Shown piece by piece: positions 1 to 10,230 of a stretch of 64,000 nucleotides of DNA. Below the pieces are notes generated by a model. That model searched no databases. It saw only the letters and a list, made by a program, of their open reading frames with translations, and was not told the origin of the DNA. The stretch is from Methanosarcina flavescens. Its GTDB lineage: Archaea > Halobacteriota > Methanosarcinia > Methanosarcinales > Methanosarcinaceae. The DNA lies in NCBI RefSeq assembly GCF_001304615.2, contig NZ_CP032683.1, positions 2,790,001-2,854,000 on the forward strand, written 5' to 3'. The translations under genes and the position numbers were made by a program. Position 1 is the first letter of the stretch. Every line of letters begins with the position of its first letter.

Positions 1-59
1 TATTTTTAGGTTATGGATTATCCTGCTGCTCAAACAGGATTATCTGCATGCTCAAACCG

Positions 60-75
60 GGAGGTAAAAACCTCC
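60..75 (-). terminator. Short hairpin downstream of hisE
   Basis: A GGAGGT/ACCTCC inverted repeat with a four-base loop lies just past the hisE stop codon. Read on the minus strand its loop is U-rich. It may end the transcript or stabilise its 3' end, but six base pairs are weak support. Confidence 0.3.
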
Positions 76-81
76 AAATCT

Positions 82-396
82 TCAATCCCTTTTCATGCTT
101 TCATGCCTGGCACTAAGTTCGGCTGCAATTTCATCTAGGGTAATGTTATTTGCAGCAAGCAGTATAAGAAGATGAAAGATCAGGTCCGAACTTTCTGAAA
201 CAATCTCGTCATGGTCTTCGTTCCTGACTGCAAGAATAGTTTCAATTGATTCTTCTCCTACTTTCTCAAGAATCTTATTCATTCCTTTACGGTGATTCAG
301 GAGCTTGCAGACATATGAGCGCTCGTCATAATTCTGTTTTCGATCCAGGATGATTTCATATACTCTGTTCAAGATTGATAAATCGGTATCCGTCAT
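82..396 (-). CDS. hisE: Phosphoribosyl-ATP pyrophosphatase (HisE)
   Basis: This cytoplasmic enzyme of histidine biosynthesis hydrolyses phosphoribosyl-ATP to phosphoribosyl-AMP and pyrophosphate. The 104-residue length fits stand-alone HisE. The MazG-like metal-binding pattern is visible: EKVGEES at residues 44-50, an E at 52, and E-x-x-D-L-I-F-H around 68-75, the acidic residues that bind magnesium in the family. It starts with ATG at 396. It lies upstream of nothing else from the histidine pathway here, and the next gene on the same strand encodes a dehydratase subunit, so a histidine operon is not evident. Identification is firm from the motif and length. Confidence 0.93.
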   Translation of the reverse strand: MTDTDLSILNRVYEIILDRKQNYDERSYVCKLLNHRKGMNKILEKVGEESIETILAVRNEDHDEIVSESSDLIFHLLILLAANNITLDEIAAELSARHESMKRD

Positions 397-481
397 TCTA
401 ACACCTGTTTAATTAAACATAGACAAATATTCAAAAAATCAGAAGCCAGAAAATATCAAAAAAGTAAAAACAGGAGATTTT

Positions 482-1744
482 TCAAACCTTCCTTGGATCA
501 GTAATTTCTCCGGTAAGGGCTGACGCTCCTGCAGTTGCAGGGGAAGATAAATACACAAAAGATTCGGGACTTCCTTCTCTGCCTTTGAAGTTGCGATTCG
601 AGGTTGCAAGACCAACTTCTCCAGCCCCAAGCAAGCCAAAAGAGCCACCCATACAGGGTCCGCAGCAGGGGGATTCTACGATTGCACCTGCATTCATAAG
701 TTTTTCTATATACCCGGCTTTCAGGAGTTTTATATACTCGGTCCGTGATGCGGGGACAACAAGCAGGCGAACACCCTTTGCCACTGGCTCATCGCCCATA
801 ATATCAGCCATGATTTTGATATCCTCGAACCTGCCATTCGTGCAGGAACCTACAAAGATCTGGTCAAGTTTTGTACCTTCAACTTCGGTTACGGGTTTCA
901 CGTTATCCACATTGTGAGGGCAGGCAACCTGGGGCTCAAGGTCCGATATATCATAGTGTCTAACTCCTACATATTCTGCGCCCTCATCGGATTTCCAGTA
1001 TGGGTCAAATTCATAGTACAGGATTCTCTCTTTGAGGTAGTCTGCAGTCACTTCATCTGCTTCGATAATTCCTGCCTTTCCTCCCATCTCGATTGCCATA
1101 TTGGACATGGTCATGCGTTCAGGAATGGAAAGAGAACGAATTGTTGAGCCTCCAAACTCAGCAGCCATATACCTGACTCCTTCTACTCCTACATCACCTA
1201 TTAGGTGAAGAATAAGGTCTTTTGAGTATACCCTTTCTGGCAGGCTGCCTTCAACTTCAAAGCGGAAAGTTTCAGGTACCTTAAACCAGAGCTTGCCAGT
1301 AGCAAAGACCGCTGCCATATCAGTAGATCCTATACCTGTAGAAAACGCCCCTAGTGCGCCATACGCACACGTATGCGAGTCCGAGCCAACTATTAGATCT
1401 CCTGGCAGCACATGCCCTTTCTCAGGAAGAACCTGATGGCAAACTCCTTCGTATACATCATAATTTAAAATGCCCTGTTCCTCAGCAAATTCCCGAAGCA
1501 TAATATGGTTTGCTGTGGCGTTGATAGAATCCGCAGGAACCTGGTGGTCAAATACGATCACTATTCTCGTCGGGTCCCAGACTTTTTTCTCTTCTCTGTC
1601 CTTCATTATCTCGTAAAAGCCTTTGACTGCCAGCGGACCTGTAATGTCGTGCGTCATTGCCAGGTCTATATTTGCCAGCACGAAATCTCCGGCCTTTACG
1701 GGACTTCCGGAGGCCTTCGAAAAGATCTTTTCTGAAACGGTCAT
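482..1744 (-). CDS. leuC: 3-isopropylmalate dehydratase / homoaconitase large subunit
   Basis: This is a large-subunit aconitase-superfamily dehydratase, acting either in leucine biosynthesis or as homoaconitase in the 2-oxosuberate (coenzyme B) pathway of methanogens. The three cysteines that ligate the [4Fe-4S] cluster are present in the FVGSCTNGR motif and the CCGPCMGG motif near the C terminus, and the [11 protein letters not shown] substrate loop is intact. The reading frame is open to 1840, but the chosen ATG ([13 protein letters not shown]) matches the usual archaeal N terminus and gives 420 residues; an ATG at 1777 is possible. The small subunit is not in the window, which is common in methanogens. 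Sequence reading does not separate LeuC from HacA, because the known specificity determinants lie in the small subunit. Confidence 0.88.
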   Translation of the reverse strand: MTVSEKIFSKASGSPVKAGDFVLANIDLAMTHDITGPLAVKGFYEIMKDREEKKVWDPTRIVIVFDHQVPADSINATANHIMLREFAEEQGILNYDVYEGVCHQVLPEKGHVLPGDLIVGSDSHTCAYGALGAFSTGIGSTDMAAVFATGKLWFKVPETFRFEVEGSLPERVYSKDLILHLIGDVGVEGVRYMAAEFGGSTIRSLSIPERMTMSNMAIEMGGKAGIIEADEVTADYLKERILYYEFDPYWKSDEGAEYVGVRHYDISDLEPQVACPHNVDNVKPVTEVEGTKLDQIFVGSCTNGRFEDIKIMADIMGDEPVAKGVRLLVVPASRTEYIKLLKAGYIEKLMNAGAIVESPCCGPCMGGSFGLLGAGEVGLATSNRNFKGREGSPESFVYLSSPATAGASALTGEITDPRKV

Positions 1745-1926
1745 CGGACGATTTTCATTATCAGATATCCCGGCCATGGGGAATAACTGGCTCTTTCTAA
1801 TAAATAAATTTAATTGATGGTGTACGCTAGTAAAAATCAAAAGTCTTTCAAGCTCATAAAAAGGCGAAGTTCTTTAAAAATAGATATGCTTAGCCTACGA
1901 ATCCTGAGTTTCTATTAGTCCCAGTG

Positions 1927-2733
1927 TTAACAAATAATTTCAGTGCTTCCCAGGCTGTCGTGAACTATACAGGTACATGTGCGGTTCTCCAGGCTCGTTT
2001 TTGCAATCTCAAGCCCCTTTTTATCCCTCCTGAAATCCACAAACTTTTCATACATGGCAAGGGTGTCCCTAAGTTCCGAAATATACCTCATGAGGAGATC
2101 TTCTGCCAGTTTTCGGCTGTCCTCGATCGAGATCGGATACCCGAGCCCCTCACATTCGCAAGTATGCAATCTCAATCCTTCAATATAAAAGGGGTAAGTG
2201 CTGCAGAGCATGGGGCGCACCGGATATATCCGGCACCTGTGTGTATCTTTCTCGAGAAAAATACAATCCCCATTTTTCTTTCGCCTGAGTATCCATCCAA
2301 AAGCATGAATTCTGCCCTCAGAATCAATACACTCCTGAAGAGACTCGAGGGATTCAGGAGAGAGTTGCTCTTCATTTTCCTCTAACTGCCTGAAAGAAGG
2401 CTCGGGGTGGTTTTCTTCATCTTCCTGGTTTTCATTCCGGATAGGAGCTTCAGGCATAAATGGTCCCGCAACCTCCAATTTTGACAGACCTGTATACTCC
2501 CGAATTCTCTCGATCTCGGAAGGAATTACCGCTACCCTGTTATCCCCGAAAGCTCGTCGACAGCATTTTCCACAAAGCTGGCAATAGAAACCGATTCTCC
2601 TGATTTCAGCTGCAAGCTGCTCAGGGTCAAGTTTATGAGCCATTTCTATTTCTTTCTTGAGACCAGCAATAAGAAGGAGCTGATAGTCAGTTTTTCCGGA
2701 CTCCTGCTTACTGCCTGCGCTGGATGCTTCCAT
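1927..2733 (-). CDS. YkgJ-type cysteine-cluster protein
   Basis: This is a soluble protein of the YkgJ/UPF0153 class, thought to bind a zinc or iron-sulfur centre; its biochemical role is unknown. The signature is visible as C-x-x-C-G-K-C-C near FYCQLCGKCCRR, followed by GDCIFLE, C-R-I-Y-P-V-R-P and C-S-T-Y-P. A charged linker rich in Glu and Asn separates the first Cys cluster from the rest. Start choice is uncertain: ATG codons at 2760, 2733 and 2643 share the frame and none has a clear ribosome site. MAHKLDPEQ at 2643 starts the conserved part. No functional partner is evident next to it. Confidence 0.75.
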   Translation of the reverse strand: MEASSAGSKQESGKTDYQLLLIAGLKKEIEMAHKLDPEQLAAEIRRIGFYCQLCGKCCRRAFGDNRVAVIPSEIERIREYTGLSKLEVAGPFMPEAPIRNENQEDEENHPEPSFRQLEENEEQLSPESLESLQECIDSEGRIHAFGWILRRKKNGDCIFLEKDTHRCRIYPVRPMLCSTYPFYIEGLRLHTCECEGLGYPISIEDSRKLAEDLLMRYISELRDTLAMYEKFVDFRRDKKGLEIAKTSLENRTCTCIVHDSLGSTEIIC

Positions 2734-2806
2734 ATAGAGAGTCGTGTCCTGCTGGTACATCAAATTAACGCAAGCGGTAGTTAACGTCAAAATATTCGAA
2801 TTATCA

Positions 2807-2960
2807 CAAGCCTTTTTAAAAAAGGCTTGAGCGAAAACCCTTGAGAAAAGGTATTATCACAAACTTTTTGGAAAAAAGTTTGATCGAAAACCGGCGTGGC
2901 GGCGTGATAAACTGGCGCAACGGTTTCGGTCAAGCCTTTTCGTAAAAGGGTTGCGGCGCA
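2807..2960. repeat. Modular hairpin repeat, copy A
   Basis: This non-coding block is made of nested inverted repeats: CAAGCCTTTTT/AAAAAGGCTTG, AAACTTTTT/AAAAAAGTTT and a GC-rich segment with GGCGCAACGGTTTC. The same modules recur near 45425-45563, partly direct and partly inverted. It separates the YkgJ-type gene from the ACT regulator. It resembles the dispersed short palindromic repeats of Methanosarcina genomes; no transposase is attached. Confidence 0.75.
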
Positions 2961-3004
2961 ATGCTTGCAGTACAGCGGTTTTGATAATTGAATGCAATAA
3001 GAAA

Positions 3005-3012
3005 CTATATAT
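3005..3012 (+). promoter_or_regulatory. Probable TATA box for the ACT-domain regulator
   Basis: CTATATAT preceded by A-rich sequence lies 29 bases before the chosen ATG at 3041. Archaeal transcription starts about 25 bases after the TATA box, so the transcript would be nearly leaderless, which agrees with the lack of a ribosome site and supports the internal start. Confidence 0.5.
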
Positions 3013-3040
3013 CAGGGAACCAGGTTTAAACTTTGTCTGT

Positions 3041-3544
3041 ATGTGGCAGACATTACTCAAAAAATTTGAAAAATATCCTGCGCAGGCAAAAGTGCTTAAA
3101 TTGCTTTTTGAACGAGGATTTCAGGTAAACGAAGAAGGAAAGGTCACTTCCGGAAGCATTGAGATAGCACATACCCAGCTTGCAAAGGAGGCAGGTGTTG
3201 ACCGGCGGGTGGTTGACGCAACTACAAAGACCATTATTTCAGACGAACTTCTAAGCACGATTTTTAAAAATGTACATTCCATCCCTTTCCTCAGAGACGT
3301 AGCCCCTTCTCTTGGTCTGGGAGTGATCATTATTATTCCCGAAGATGCATCTCACGTTGGTATCCTTGCAGAAGTTGCAGGTCTGATTTCAAGGAGCAAT
3401 GTAAGCATCCGACAGGCGGTCTCGGATGATCCCTACCTAACTGATAACCCAAGACTTACAATAATTACCGACAAGAAAGTACCTGGAGAACTCGTGGACA
3501 AAATCCTTGAGTTACCCTCGGTCAAAGGCGTAAGCATTTATTGA
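3041..3544 (+). CDS. ACT-domain regulator of amino acid metabolism
   Basis: This 167-residue protein has an N-terminal winged-helix-like region, with AHTQLAKEAGVDRRVVDATT at about residues 50-69 reading as a helix-turn-helix. A C-terminal ACT domain follows (VGILAEVAGLISRSNVSIRQ), the small-molecule-sensing fold often used for amino acids. The pairing is that of archaeal regulators annotated for amino acid metabolism; ligand and targets are not visible. The frame is open from 2951, but MWQTLLKKF at 3041 is the likely start because it follows a TATA box at the right distance. It is transcribed divergently from the YkgJ-type gene, with the hairpin repeat between them. Confidence 0.8.
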   Translation: MWQTLLKKFEKYPAQAKVLKLLFERGFQVNEEGKVTSGSIEIAHTQLAKEAGVDRRVVDATTKTIISDELLSTIFKNVHSIPFLRDVAPSLGLGVIIIIPEDASHVGILAEVAGLISRSNVSIRQAVSDDPYLTDNPRLTIITDKKVPGELVDKILELPSVKGVSIY

Positions 3545-3654
3545 AGTTTTCTCGTGCTTCAGATTAAAATTCCGGAGATAAGATGATATTTGATAGGGAA
3601 ACCTGCTTAAAAGCTGTCTATTCAGTTGAAAAAAAGAGTTTTTGTAGTTATTGA

Positions 3655-5217
3655 TTATTTTCTGTTTCTTCTAAAAACGGAGAGTACCAGAGCTATTCCC
3701 AGAAAACCCAAAAACAAATCACGCATGGAAATATCTCTTAACTCAATTTCGGGTACCGAATCCGCTGTCAGATCTTTAATGAGATCCGCGACTCTGAAGA
3801 TTTCTTGCTCTACTAACAGCACAAGTTCCGCAGCCGATCGGGTTCCGGTAAAGGATAAGATAAAGTTACCTGCAGAATCAAGTTTTTCCCTGTTCAGAAC
3901 TCCCTCAATCCCTTTACCTATGTTTCTGCGACCTGAGCCCTGATCTTCAATGCCCTCCGGGTCATTATCTTCAGTGATGGATTGGTTTATTGGCTCCAGG
4001 ACCGTAATAACGACACCAGTTGAAGAACTGCCATTATCATTCCTTGCCGTAAGCCAGACTGTGTAATTTCCAGGGCAGCAAAAAGTATGTATGGGATCTG
4101 GGCAGCAGGAACTCTTCCCGTCTCCAAAGCTCCAGCATAGTGAGGCTGCGTTTTCGGAAGCATCAAAAAACTGTACCGTAAGAGGAACACACCCTTCTGT
4201 AACATTGGTAATAAATTTAGCCTCGGGGGTTATCGGAACCGAAGGATCCGGAGTTTTCAAAACATTTATGTTTATATAGGTTGAGTCGCTGCCGTTCCCG
4301 TTAGTAACGGTCAGGGTAACCGTATAATTGCCTTCATCGGTAAAAGTATGCAAAAAATCCGATGTGTTTGAGAAGCCCAGGTCTCCAAGACTCCACAAAA
4401 GTGAGCTGGCATTCTCAGAGAATTCCGTGAATTCGACTGTGAGAGGGGCATATCCAATTGTCACATTGGAAGTGAAGATTGCTTCCGGCAGTATAGGAGA
4501 TTGTGGAACGAAAGCAATCAACGGCCTGTAATCCATGCTCTTTGTCCGACGGTTGATGGCATAAGCCATGTCGCCGATACCGTCTCCATCCTCGTCCTTG
4601 CCTGTATAATCACTCCAACAGTTGCCTGAGGTCCGGTTCCAGACATTGAGTTTATCATCCCTGGCATTATTCGTATTATTGAAGTAATTGCTGTATATCA
4701 TATTGCCTGAGGAAATAAGCGACCTGATGCCGCAGTTAGTGTTTGAATATACGAGATTATTGCACAAAGTATTATTTTCAGATTTAAACAGGCAGATTCC
4801 AATCTTATTTCCCGAGATGTTGTTGTTATTTATGATACAGTTTTGAACACTACTCAGGTAAATCCCGCATTTGCTGTCAACTATTGAGAAGCCGCTGATT
4901 GTTACGTTGCTGGCAACTACCTTGAATACATTGCTGTCTGCGTTCTCTGCGGTTATAACCGTATCAGAGGGAACTTTTGAATCTGAGATTATTGTCAGAT
5001 TATCCTGGTCGATTTGAATGCTTTCATTATATTTTCCGGGCTCTACGATAATAATATCGCCCTGGGAGGCGTTATCTACTGCAGCCTGGATTGACTCTCC
5101 CGGGGATACATAAACATTTTCCACTGCTCCGGTTTCTGAAATTGGGATCAGCACTAGAGATACTGCAAGCAAGAAGACCCATCTGAAAGTTAGATATTTT
5201 GACATTTTAACCAGCAT
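3655..5217 (-). CDS. Secreted NosD-type beta-helix protein with two PKD domains
   Basis: This is a probable cell-surface protein. A signal peptide (FRWVFLLAVSLVLIPISETG) is followed by a pectate-lyase-like right-handed beta helix over about residues 35-240, with Asn-rich turns such as NCIINNNNISGN. Two PKD domains follow, the second unusually rich in cysteine (six Cys, two CC pairs). A C-terminal hydrophobic segment (LFLGFLGIALVLSVF) ends in basic RRNRK, the layout of archaeal C-terminal surface anchors. The frame extends to a TTG at 5226; ATG at 5217 or 5205 are likelier starts. It is transcribed alone, with no operon partners. The ligand is unknown. Confidence 0.82.
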   Translation of the reverse strand: MLVKMSKYLTFRWVFLLAVSLVLIPISETGAVENVYVSPGESIQAAVDNASQGDIIIVEPGKYNESIQIDQDNLTIISDSKVPSDTVITAENADSNVFKVVASNVTISGFSIVDSKCGIYLSSVQNCIINNNNISGNKIGICLFKSENNTLCNNLVYSNTNCGIRSLISSGNMIYSNYFNNTNNARDDKLNVWNRTSGNCWSDYTGKDEDGDGIGDMAYAINRRTKSMDYRPLIAFVPQSPILPEAIFTSNVTIGYAPLTVEFTEFSENASSLLWSLGDLGFSNTSDFLHTFTDEGNYTVTLTVTNGNGSDSTYININVLKTPDPSVPITPEAKFITNVTEGCVPLTVQFFDASENAASLCWSFGDGKSSCCPDPIHTFCCPGNYTVWLTARNDNGSSSTGVVITVLEPINQSITEDNDPEGIEDQGSGRRNIGKGIEGVLNREKLDSAGNFILSFTGTRSAAELVLLVEQEIFRVADLIKDLTADSVPEIELRDISMRDLFLGFLGIALVLSVFRRNRK

Positions 5218-5710
5218 ATTAACCAAGAAATTTATAGAATTATTTTTTAAAAGGATGACATATAAAATTATTGATTTAAAAAGAATATTAGAAAACAGAA
5301 TTTAGAATTGAAGTCTATTTAAAGACTTTGTTAGAAAAGAACATCTTTTTCAGGCTTATTTGCCTTCAAAAATACCTGAATATGGAAATTCGGAGCATAA
5401 ATATAAAATAGTGTCTTATCATTAACCTCCTCCAAATCTCAATCATCGGATTAAATTGATATCCTGCAGCAAACTCTGAGAAATAAAGACTGACTTAGTT
5501 AAGTTTAAAAAATCTACTCTCAGAAATGTAATTAGATATCCGGGTTGTCTTCTAAGTCCGAGAAATTGTTTATTTTAAAGCGCAGACTTAGTTCTACTAT
5601 GTTTGTTTCTAATAGCCTCCTACAATTCCCTGTTAATAGTAAGACCTGATAGAACATTAATGATAACGTATATTAATTATAATTATTATTGATTCTGAAA
5701 GGAAAATTAA

Positions 5711-5817
5711 CAACGATTCTAAAAAAATAATTACAATAATTCTAAAAAAATAATTACAATAATTCTGAAAAAATAATTACAATAATTCTGAAAAAATAAT
5801 TCACAATAATTCTGAAA
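5711..5817. repeat. 23-bp AT-rich tandem repeat
   Basis: About 4.6 copies of a 23-base unit (CAATAATTCTGAAAAAATAA then TTA) run head to tail; the fourth copy is 24 bases. The rest of the 700-base gap (5218-5918) is AT-rich and holds no convincing gene. The array sits roughly 100 bases upstream of the cupin regulator. Confidence 0.85.
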
Positions 5818-5918
5818 GAAAAGTTTCCCTTTCAAGCATACATTCAAATCTGCAAAGCCAAAGGTTTTTAAGCAGATCTTAAGTTATTCTTGAAAAATCC
5901 AGCTGGAGAAGACATATC

Positions 5919-6473
5919 ATGCAGGAAAAAATAAAAGAGATTGCAGATCGAGTACATGAACTGCGTGAACTATCGGATTTCACGGTCAGAGATATGGCAG
6001 AATATCTGCAGGTATCCGATGAGACTTATGAGAAATATGAAAACGGAAGCGAGGATATTCCGGCAAGCATACTTTTTGAAATTGCACAGAAGTTACGCGT
6101 GGATATGGCTACCCTCCTGACGGGAGAAGAGCCGCGCATGAATATCTTTACAGTTACACGGGATGGAAAAGGAGTTAGCGTTGAGAGAAGGAAGCAGTAC
6201 AAGTACCAGAACTTGGCTGAAAAATTCATTCACAAGAAAGCTGAATTTTTTATAGTGTCAGTCGAGCCCAAACCATCCGGGGCAAAACCTGAAACCAATT
6301 CCCACCCTGGGCAGGAATTTAACTATGTACTGGAAGGAAGCCTGAAGGTCTATATTCACAATAATGAGATTATCCTGAATAAAGGAGATTCTATTTATTT
6401 TGATTCCTCTTATAAGCACGCCATGGAAGCTCTGAATGGAGAAACAGCCAGATTCCTGGCAGTTATAATGTAA
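5919..6473 (+). CDS. XRE-family regulator with C-terminal cupin domain
   Basis: This 184-residue cytoplasmic transcription factor has an N-terminal helix-turn-helix at about residues 20-65 ([20 protein letters not shown]) joined to a cupin-2 barrel at 105-184 carrying [24 protein letters not shown] and the final H of YKHAME. Cupin regulators of this class sense small metabolites. It lies about 245 bases upstream of the acyl-CoA synthetase on the same strand, so it is a good candidate regulator of that gene; this is inference from position. It starts with ATG 5919. Confidence 0.87.
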   Translation: MQEKIKEIADRVHELRELSDFTVRDMAEYLQVSDETYEKYENGSEDIPASILFEIAQKLRVDMATLLTGEEPRMNIFTVTRDGKGVSVERRKQYKYQNLAEKFIHKKAEFFIVSVEPKPSGAKPETNSHPGQEFNYVLEGSLKVYIHNNEIILNKGDSIYFDSSYKHAMEALNGETARFLAVIM

Positions 6474-6718
6474 TTATACAATACAGTTCGGTTTGATATA
6501 ATACGATTCAATGATAATTTGCTTGAGGATATTCGGTTTGATATATCTGATTTAACGCAGTCAACTTGACTTGCACTTAACCTGATCTGATTTATATTGT
6601 TTGGTCTCAAACTCGGCAGAAAAATCGAGAAGCAGGACAAAACCGGGATTAGAATCAGGCACTGAAGCCCTCAAAACATACAAGCTATAGAAAAAAGTAA
6701 ATAAAACGGGTGTCCAGA

Positions 6719-8395
6719 ATGACTTCCTTGCTCAAGAAATTTGTTTCCAAAACCGATTTTGATTCCTATGAGGATTTCGAGAAAAATTTTAAAATCCTCG
6801 TTCCTGAAAACTTCAACTTTGCCTATGACATAGTCGATGCCTATGCAAGAGATTCCCCTGAAAAACTTGCTATGGTCTGGTGTAATGATGACGGGGAGGA
6901 GAGGAGCTTTACTTTCAAAGATATGAAGTACTACAGCGACAAAGCCGCGAATTTCTTTGCAAAGCATGGAATAGGGAAAGGCGACTATGTAATGCTCACC
7001 TTAAAGAGCCGATATGAGTTCTGGTATTGTATCCTTGCACTGCATAAACTGGGAGCCATTGCCGTGCCTGCAACACATATGCTCAAGACGAGGGATATCG
7101 TATACCGGATCGAAAAAGCCGGACTGAAAATGATTGTTTGCATATCGGAAGATGGAGTCCCCGAGCAGGTGGATGAAGCACATTCCCAGTGTGGGAATAT
7201 CCCACTCAAAAAAGCAGTAGTTGGAGGGAAAACTCGAGAAGGCTGGATTGATTTCAGGAAAGAACTTGAAGAGGCTTCTGCGGATTTTGAACGTCCCTCA
7301 GGCGAGGCTGCTACAAAAAACAGCGATATTTCTCTCGTTTATTTCTCCTCAGGGACTGCTGGTTTCCCGAAAATGGTAGAACATGACTTTACCTATCCTC
7401 TAGGACACATTCTCACTGCAAAATACTGGCAGAACGTGGAGGATAACGGGCTGCACTACACAGTTGCAGACAGCGGCTGGGGAAAATGCGTATGGGGAAA
7501 ACTCTATGGACAATGGATCTCAGGTTGTGCGGTTTTTGTCTATGACTATAATCGTTTTGAGGCCAGAAACATGCTTGAAAAAGCCTCAAGATACGGGGTT
7601 ACAACTTTCTGTGCCCCGCCTACAATCTATCGCTTCTTGATTAAGGAAGATCTCTCAAGATATAATTTCAGTACCCTGAAATACGCGGTTGTTGCAGGCG
7701 AACCTCTTAACCCTGAGGTATACAACAGATTTCTGGAATTCACCGGAATAAAGCTTATGGAAGGCTTCGGGCAAACTGAAACCGTTGTGACCATCGCAAC
7801 TTATCCCTGGATGGAACCTAAGCCCGGATCAATAGGAAAGCCATCTCCTGGTTATAAAATCGAATTGATGGACAGGGACGGCAGAATCTGTGAAGTCGGG
7901 GAAGAGGGAGAAATCGTCATCAATACAATGGAAGAAAAGCCTGTAGGGCTCTTTGTTCACTACGGAAAAGATCCTGAAAAAACCGAGGAAACCTGGCACG
8001 ATGGCTATTACCACACAGGAGATATGGCCTGGAAGGACGAAGACGGCTACCTGTGGTTTGTGGGAAGGGCTGACGATATTATAAAGACCTCAGGATACAA
8101 AGTCGGGCCCTTCGAAGTAGAAAGTGCCCTTATCCAGCATCCTGCGGTGCTTGAATGCGCAATTACAGGTGCTCCTGACCCTGTAAGAGGCCAGGTTATC
8201 AAGGCAACTGTTGTGCTCACAAAAGGATACACGCCTGGAGACGCGCTTAAAAAGGAACTTCAGGAGCACGTAAAAAGAGTCACTGCCCCTTACAAGTATC
8301 CGCGCATCATAGATTTTGTTGAGGAACTTCCAAAGACCATCAGCGGAAAAATCCGCAGGGTTGAGATCCGGCATAAAGACCAGGGTTTAGAATAA
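6719..8395 (+). CDS. Acyl-CoA synthetase, branched/medium-chain (AMP-forming)
   Basis: This ANL-family enzyme activates a carboxylic acid to its CoA thioester through an acyl-adenylate. The P-loop motif SSGTAGFPK (about 210-218), the GFGQTET motif (349-355), the YHTGD motif and the C-terminal [10 protein letters not shown] with its catalytic lysine are all present. The sequence closely resembles the characterised M. acetivorans enzyme that prefers 2-methylbutyrate. Starting at this ATG places Lys at 256 and Cys at 298, the numbering recalled for a linked pair in its crystal structure; the frame also has an upstream GTG at 6710. The vor genes downstream suggest its products feed a branched-chain 2-oxoacid:ferredoxin oxidoreductase. 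A 510-base gap separates it from the ferredoxin gene, so co-transcription is not certain. Confidence 0.9.
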   Translation: MTSLLKKFVSKTDFDSYEDFEKNFKILVPENFNFAYDIVDAYARDSPEKLAMVWCNDDGEERSFTFKDMKYYSDKAANFFAKHGIGKGDYVMLTLKSRYEFWYCILALHKLGAIAVPATHMLKTRDIVYRIEKAGLKMIVCISEDGVPEQVDEAHSQCGNIPLKKAVVGGKTREGWIDFRKELEEASADFERPSGEAATKNSDISLVYFSSGTAGFPKMVEHDFTYPLGHILTAKYWQNVEDNGLHYTVADSGWGKCVWGKLYGQWISGCAVFVYDYNRFEARNMLEKASRYGVTTFCAPPTIYRFLIKEDLSRYNFSTLKYAVVAGEPLNPEVYNRFLEFTGIKLMEGFGQTETVVTIATYPWMEPKPGSIGKPSPGYKIELMDRDGRICEVGEEGEIVINTMEEKPVGLFVHYGKDPEKTEETWHDGYYHTGDMAWKDEDGYLWFVGRADDIIKTSGYKVGPFEVESALIQHPAVLECAITGAPDPVRGQVIKATVVLTKGYTPGDALKKELQEHVKRVTAPYKYPRIIDFVEELPKTISGKIRRVEIRHKDQGLE

Positions 8396-8905
8396 AAGCC
8401 AGAGATGATCCTGAAAATAGCCTGAAGAAGAGACTGGAAAATCCAGCTACGGCAGGATTGGGATCCAATTAGTATATAACAGGACTCGGTTTAATCCTGT
8501 CCAGTTTGACCCTGGAGTCAATAAGTCTCGGGTCAGATCAAAAAAAGGAAAAGAAAGGAAAGAAATAAGTATCTTAAACCTTGTGAAAAGTTTACTCTGA
8601 GAAATCTGGTTTCGGATTTATTATAATTATATTATTCCCGTTAATTTAAGAAATGTTAATTTACGGAATATTATGACTATTCATTCTAACATACGGGATT
8701 AGTAGACTATATAGTTTAGACTGTAAAAAATAAATTGATAATTCAAGGCTTTCATTCTGTCACAGAAACCGGATAAAAAAAGCACGGACTTAAAAAGTTC
8801 GGGAAGGAAAAATAAAAATTCCGGATGGTCCCAGATCCGAAAATGGGCCTGAAAGCTGAGAAGAGCCCAGAGGGCAACTGAAAAAGGAATAAATTGAGGA
8901 TTCAT
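8396..8905. other. Intergenic region before the vor genes
   Basis: No gene is seen here. The second half is AT-rich, with TATA-like runs near 8620-8640 and 8708-8715 that could drive the vor cluster. Near the end GAGGATT (8897-8903) serves as the ribosome site for the ferredoxin gene. Confidence 0.5.
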
Positions 8906-9154
8906 ATGCCAAAGGATGATAAAAAAGAAGCATACCCTGTTATTAATACCCTGGAGTGTAAGGCCTGTGGGCGCTGCCTTCTAGCCTGCCCGAAAGGTGT
9001 GCTTTTCATGAGTGAAAACCTGAACTCACGGGGCTACCATTATGTGGAATACAAAGGAGAGGGCTGCTCAGGCTGCGCGAATTGTTATTATACCTGTCCA
9101 GAACCGCTTGCAATCGAGATTCATATTCCCCTGAAAACTGAGGAAGCAGAATAA
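8906..9154 (+). CDS. vorD: Ferredoxin subunit of 2-oxoacid:ferredoxin oxidoreductase (VorD-like)
   Basis: This small protein has two [4Fe-4S] cluster motifs: C-x-x-C-x-x-C-x-x-x-C-P in [14 protein letters not shown] and again in [14 protein letters not shown]. It would be the delta, electron-transfer subunit of the oxidoreductase encoded immediately downstream, passing electrons between thiamine diphosphate chemistry and free ferredoxin. The frame begins at a TTG at 8894, but ATG 8906 follows a TGAGGAT ribosome site, giving 82 residues. The gap to vorB is 20 bases, consistent with one operon. Confidence 0.88.
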   Translation: MPKDDKKEAYPVINTLECKACGRCLLACPKGVLFMSENLNSRGYHYVEYKGEGCSGCANCYYTCPEPLAIEIHIPLKTEEAE

Positions 9155-9174
9155 GGCAGAAAAGGAGGAAAAAT

Positions 9175-10230
9175 ATGGCAACACGACTAATAAAAGGTAA
9201 CTCCGCAATAATCGTCGGGGCACTCTATGCAGGATGTGACTGTTTCTTCGGATATCCGATAACTCCGGCAAGTGAAATTCTGCATGATGCATCCAAATAT
9301 TTCCCGAAAATAGGCAGGAAATTTGTCCAGGCCGAATCCGAAGAGTCGGCGATTAACATGGTCTACGGAGGGGCGTCAGCAGGGCACAGGGTTATGACAT
9401 CTTCTTCAGGCCCTGGAATTAGCCTGATGCAGGAAGGGCTTTCCTACCTTGCCGGTGCCGAGCTTCCCTGCGTACTTGTAGATATTATGAGGGCAGGTCC
9501 AGGCCTAGGGAACATAGGACCGGAACAGGCGGACTATAATCAGGTGGTAAAAGGTGGAGGGCACGGAAACTACAAAAATATAGTGCTTGCCCCGAATTCA
9601 GTGCAGGAGATGTGCGACTTTACTATGAAAGCTTTTGAGCTTGCCTTCAAGTACAGGAACCCCGCTGTGGTACTTGCAGATGGTGTGCTCGGGCAGATGA
9701 TTGAGTCCCTTGAGTTCCCAAAGCAGGCTATTGTTCCTGAAATCGATACCACCTGGGCTGTCAATGGTACAGCCGAAACAAGATCTAACCTTATAACCTC
9801 GATCTTCCTGGATTTTAATGAGCTTGGAAGGTTCAATGAAAAACTACAGGCAAAGTACGAGCTCATAAAGCAGAATGAAGTCGATTATGAGGAATACCTG
9901 ACCGAAGATGCTTCTATTGTCCTTGTCTCTTATGGAATCAGCAGCAGGATCTGCAGATCAGCTGTGGATCTTGCAAGACAGGAGGGCATCAAAGTGGGGC
10001 TTTTCAGGCCAAAAACGCTTTTCCCATTCCCTGAAGCACCATTGAAAGCTCTGGCAGACAGAGGTTGCTCCTTTATTTCCGTGGAAATGAGCAACGGACA
10101 GATGAAAGACGACATCAGACTTGCAATTAGCTGCTCACAGCCTGTGGAACTCGTAAATCGTATGGGAGGAAACCTGATTACCCTTGACCAGATTATGGAT
10201 AAAATCAGGAAAATTGCAGGGGAGGCATGA
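9175..10230 (+). CDS. vorB: 2-oxoisovalerate:ferredoxin oxidoreductase alpha subunit (VorB)
   Basis: This subunit of a thiamine-diphosphate 2-oxoacid:ferredoxin oxidoreductase carries family landmarks [50 protein letters not shown] and [16 protein letters not shown]. Their combination resembles VorB more than PorA or KorA. The enzyme oxidises branched-chain 2-oxoacids to acyl-CoA and CO2, or runs in reverse to make 2-oxoacids. A GGAGGAAAA ribosome site precedes the ATG, and the last bases overlap the next gene (ATGA), so the two are translationally coupled. Specificity for branched-chain over other 2-oxoacids is inferred from motifs and from the acyl-CoA synthetase nearby. Confidence 0.9.
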   Translation: MATRLIKGNSAIIVGALYAGCDCFFGYPITPASEILHDASKYFPKIGRKFVQAESEESAINMVYGGASAGHRVMTSSSGPGISLMQEGLSYLAGAELPCVLVDIMRAGPGLGNIGPEQADYNQVVKGGGHGNYKNIVLAPNSVQEMCDFTMKAFELAFKYRNPAVVLADGVLGQMIESLEFPKQAIVPEIDTTWAVNGTAETRSNLITSIFLDFNELGRFNEKLQAKYELIKQNEVDYEEYLTEDASIVLVSYGISSRICRSAVDLARQEGIKVGLFRPKTLFPFPEAPLKALADRGCSFISVEMSNGQMKDDIRLAISCSQPVELVNRMGGNLITLDQIMDKIRKIAGEA

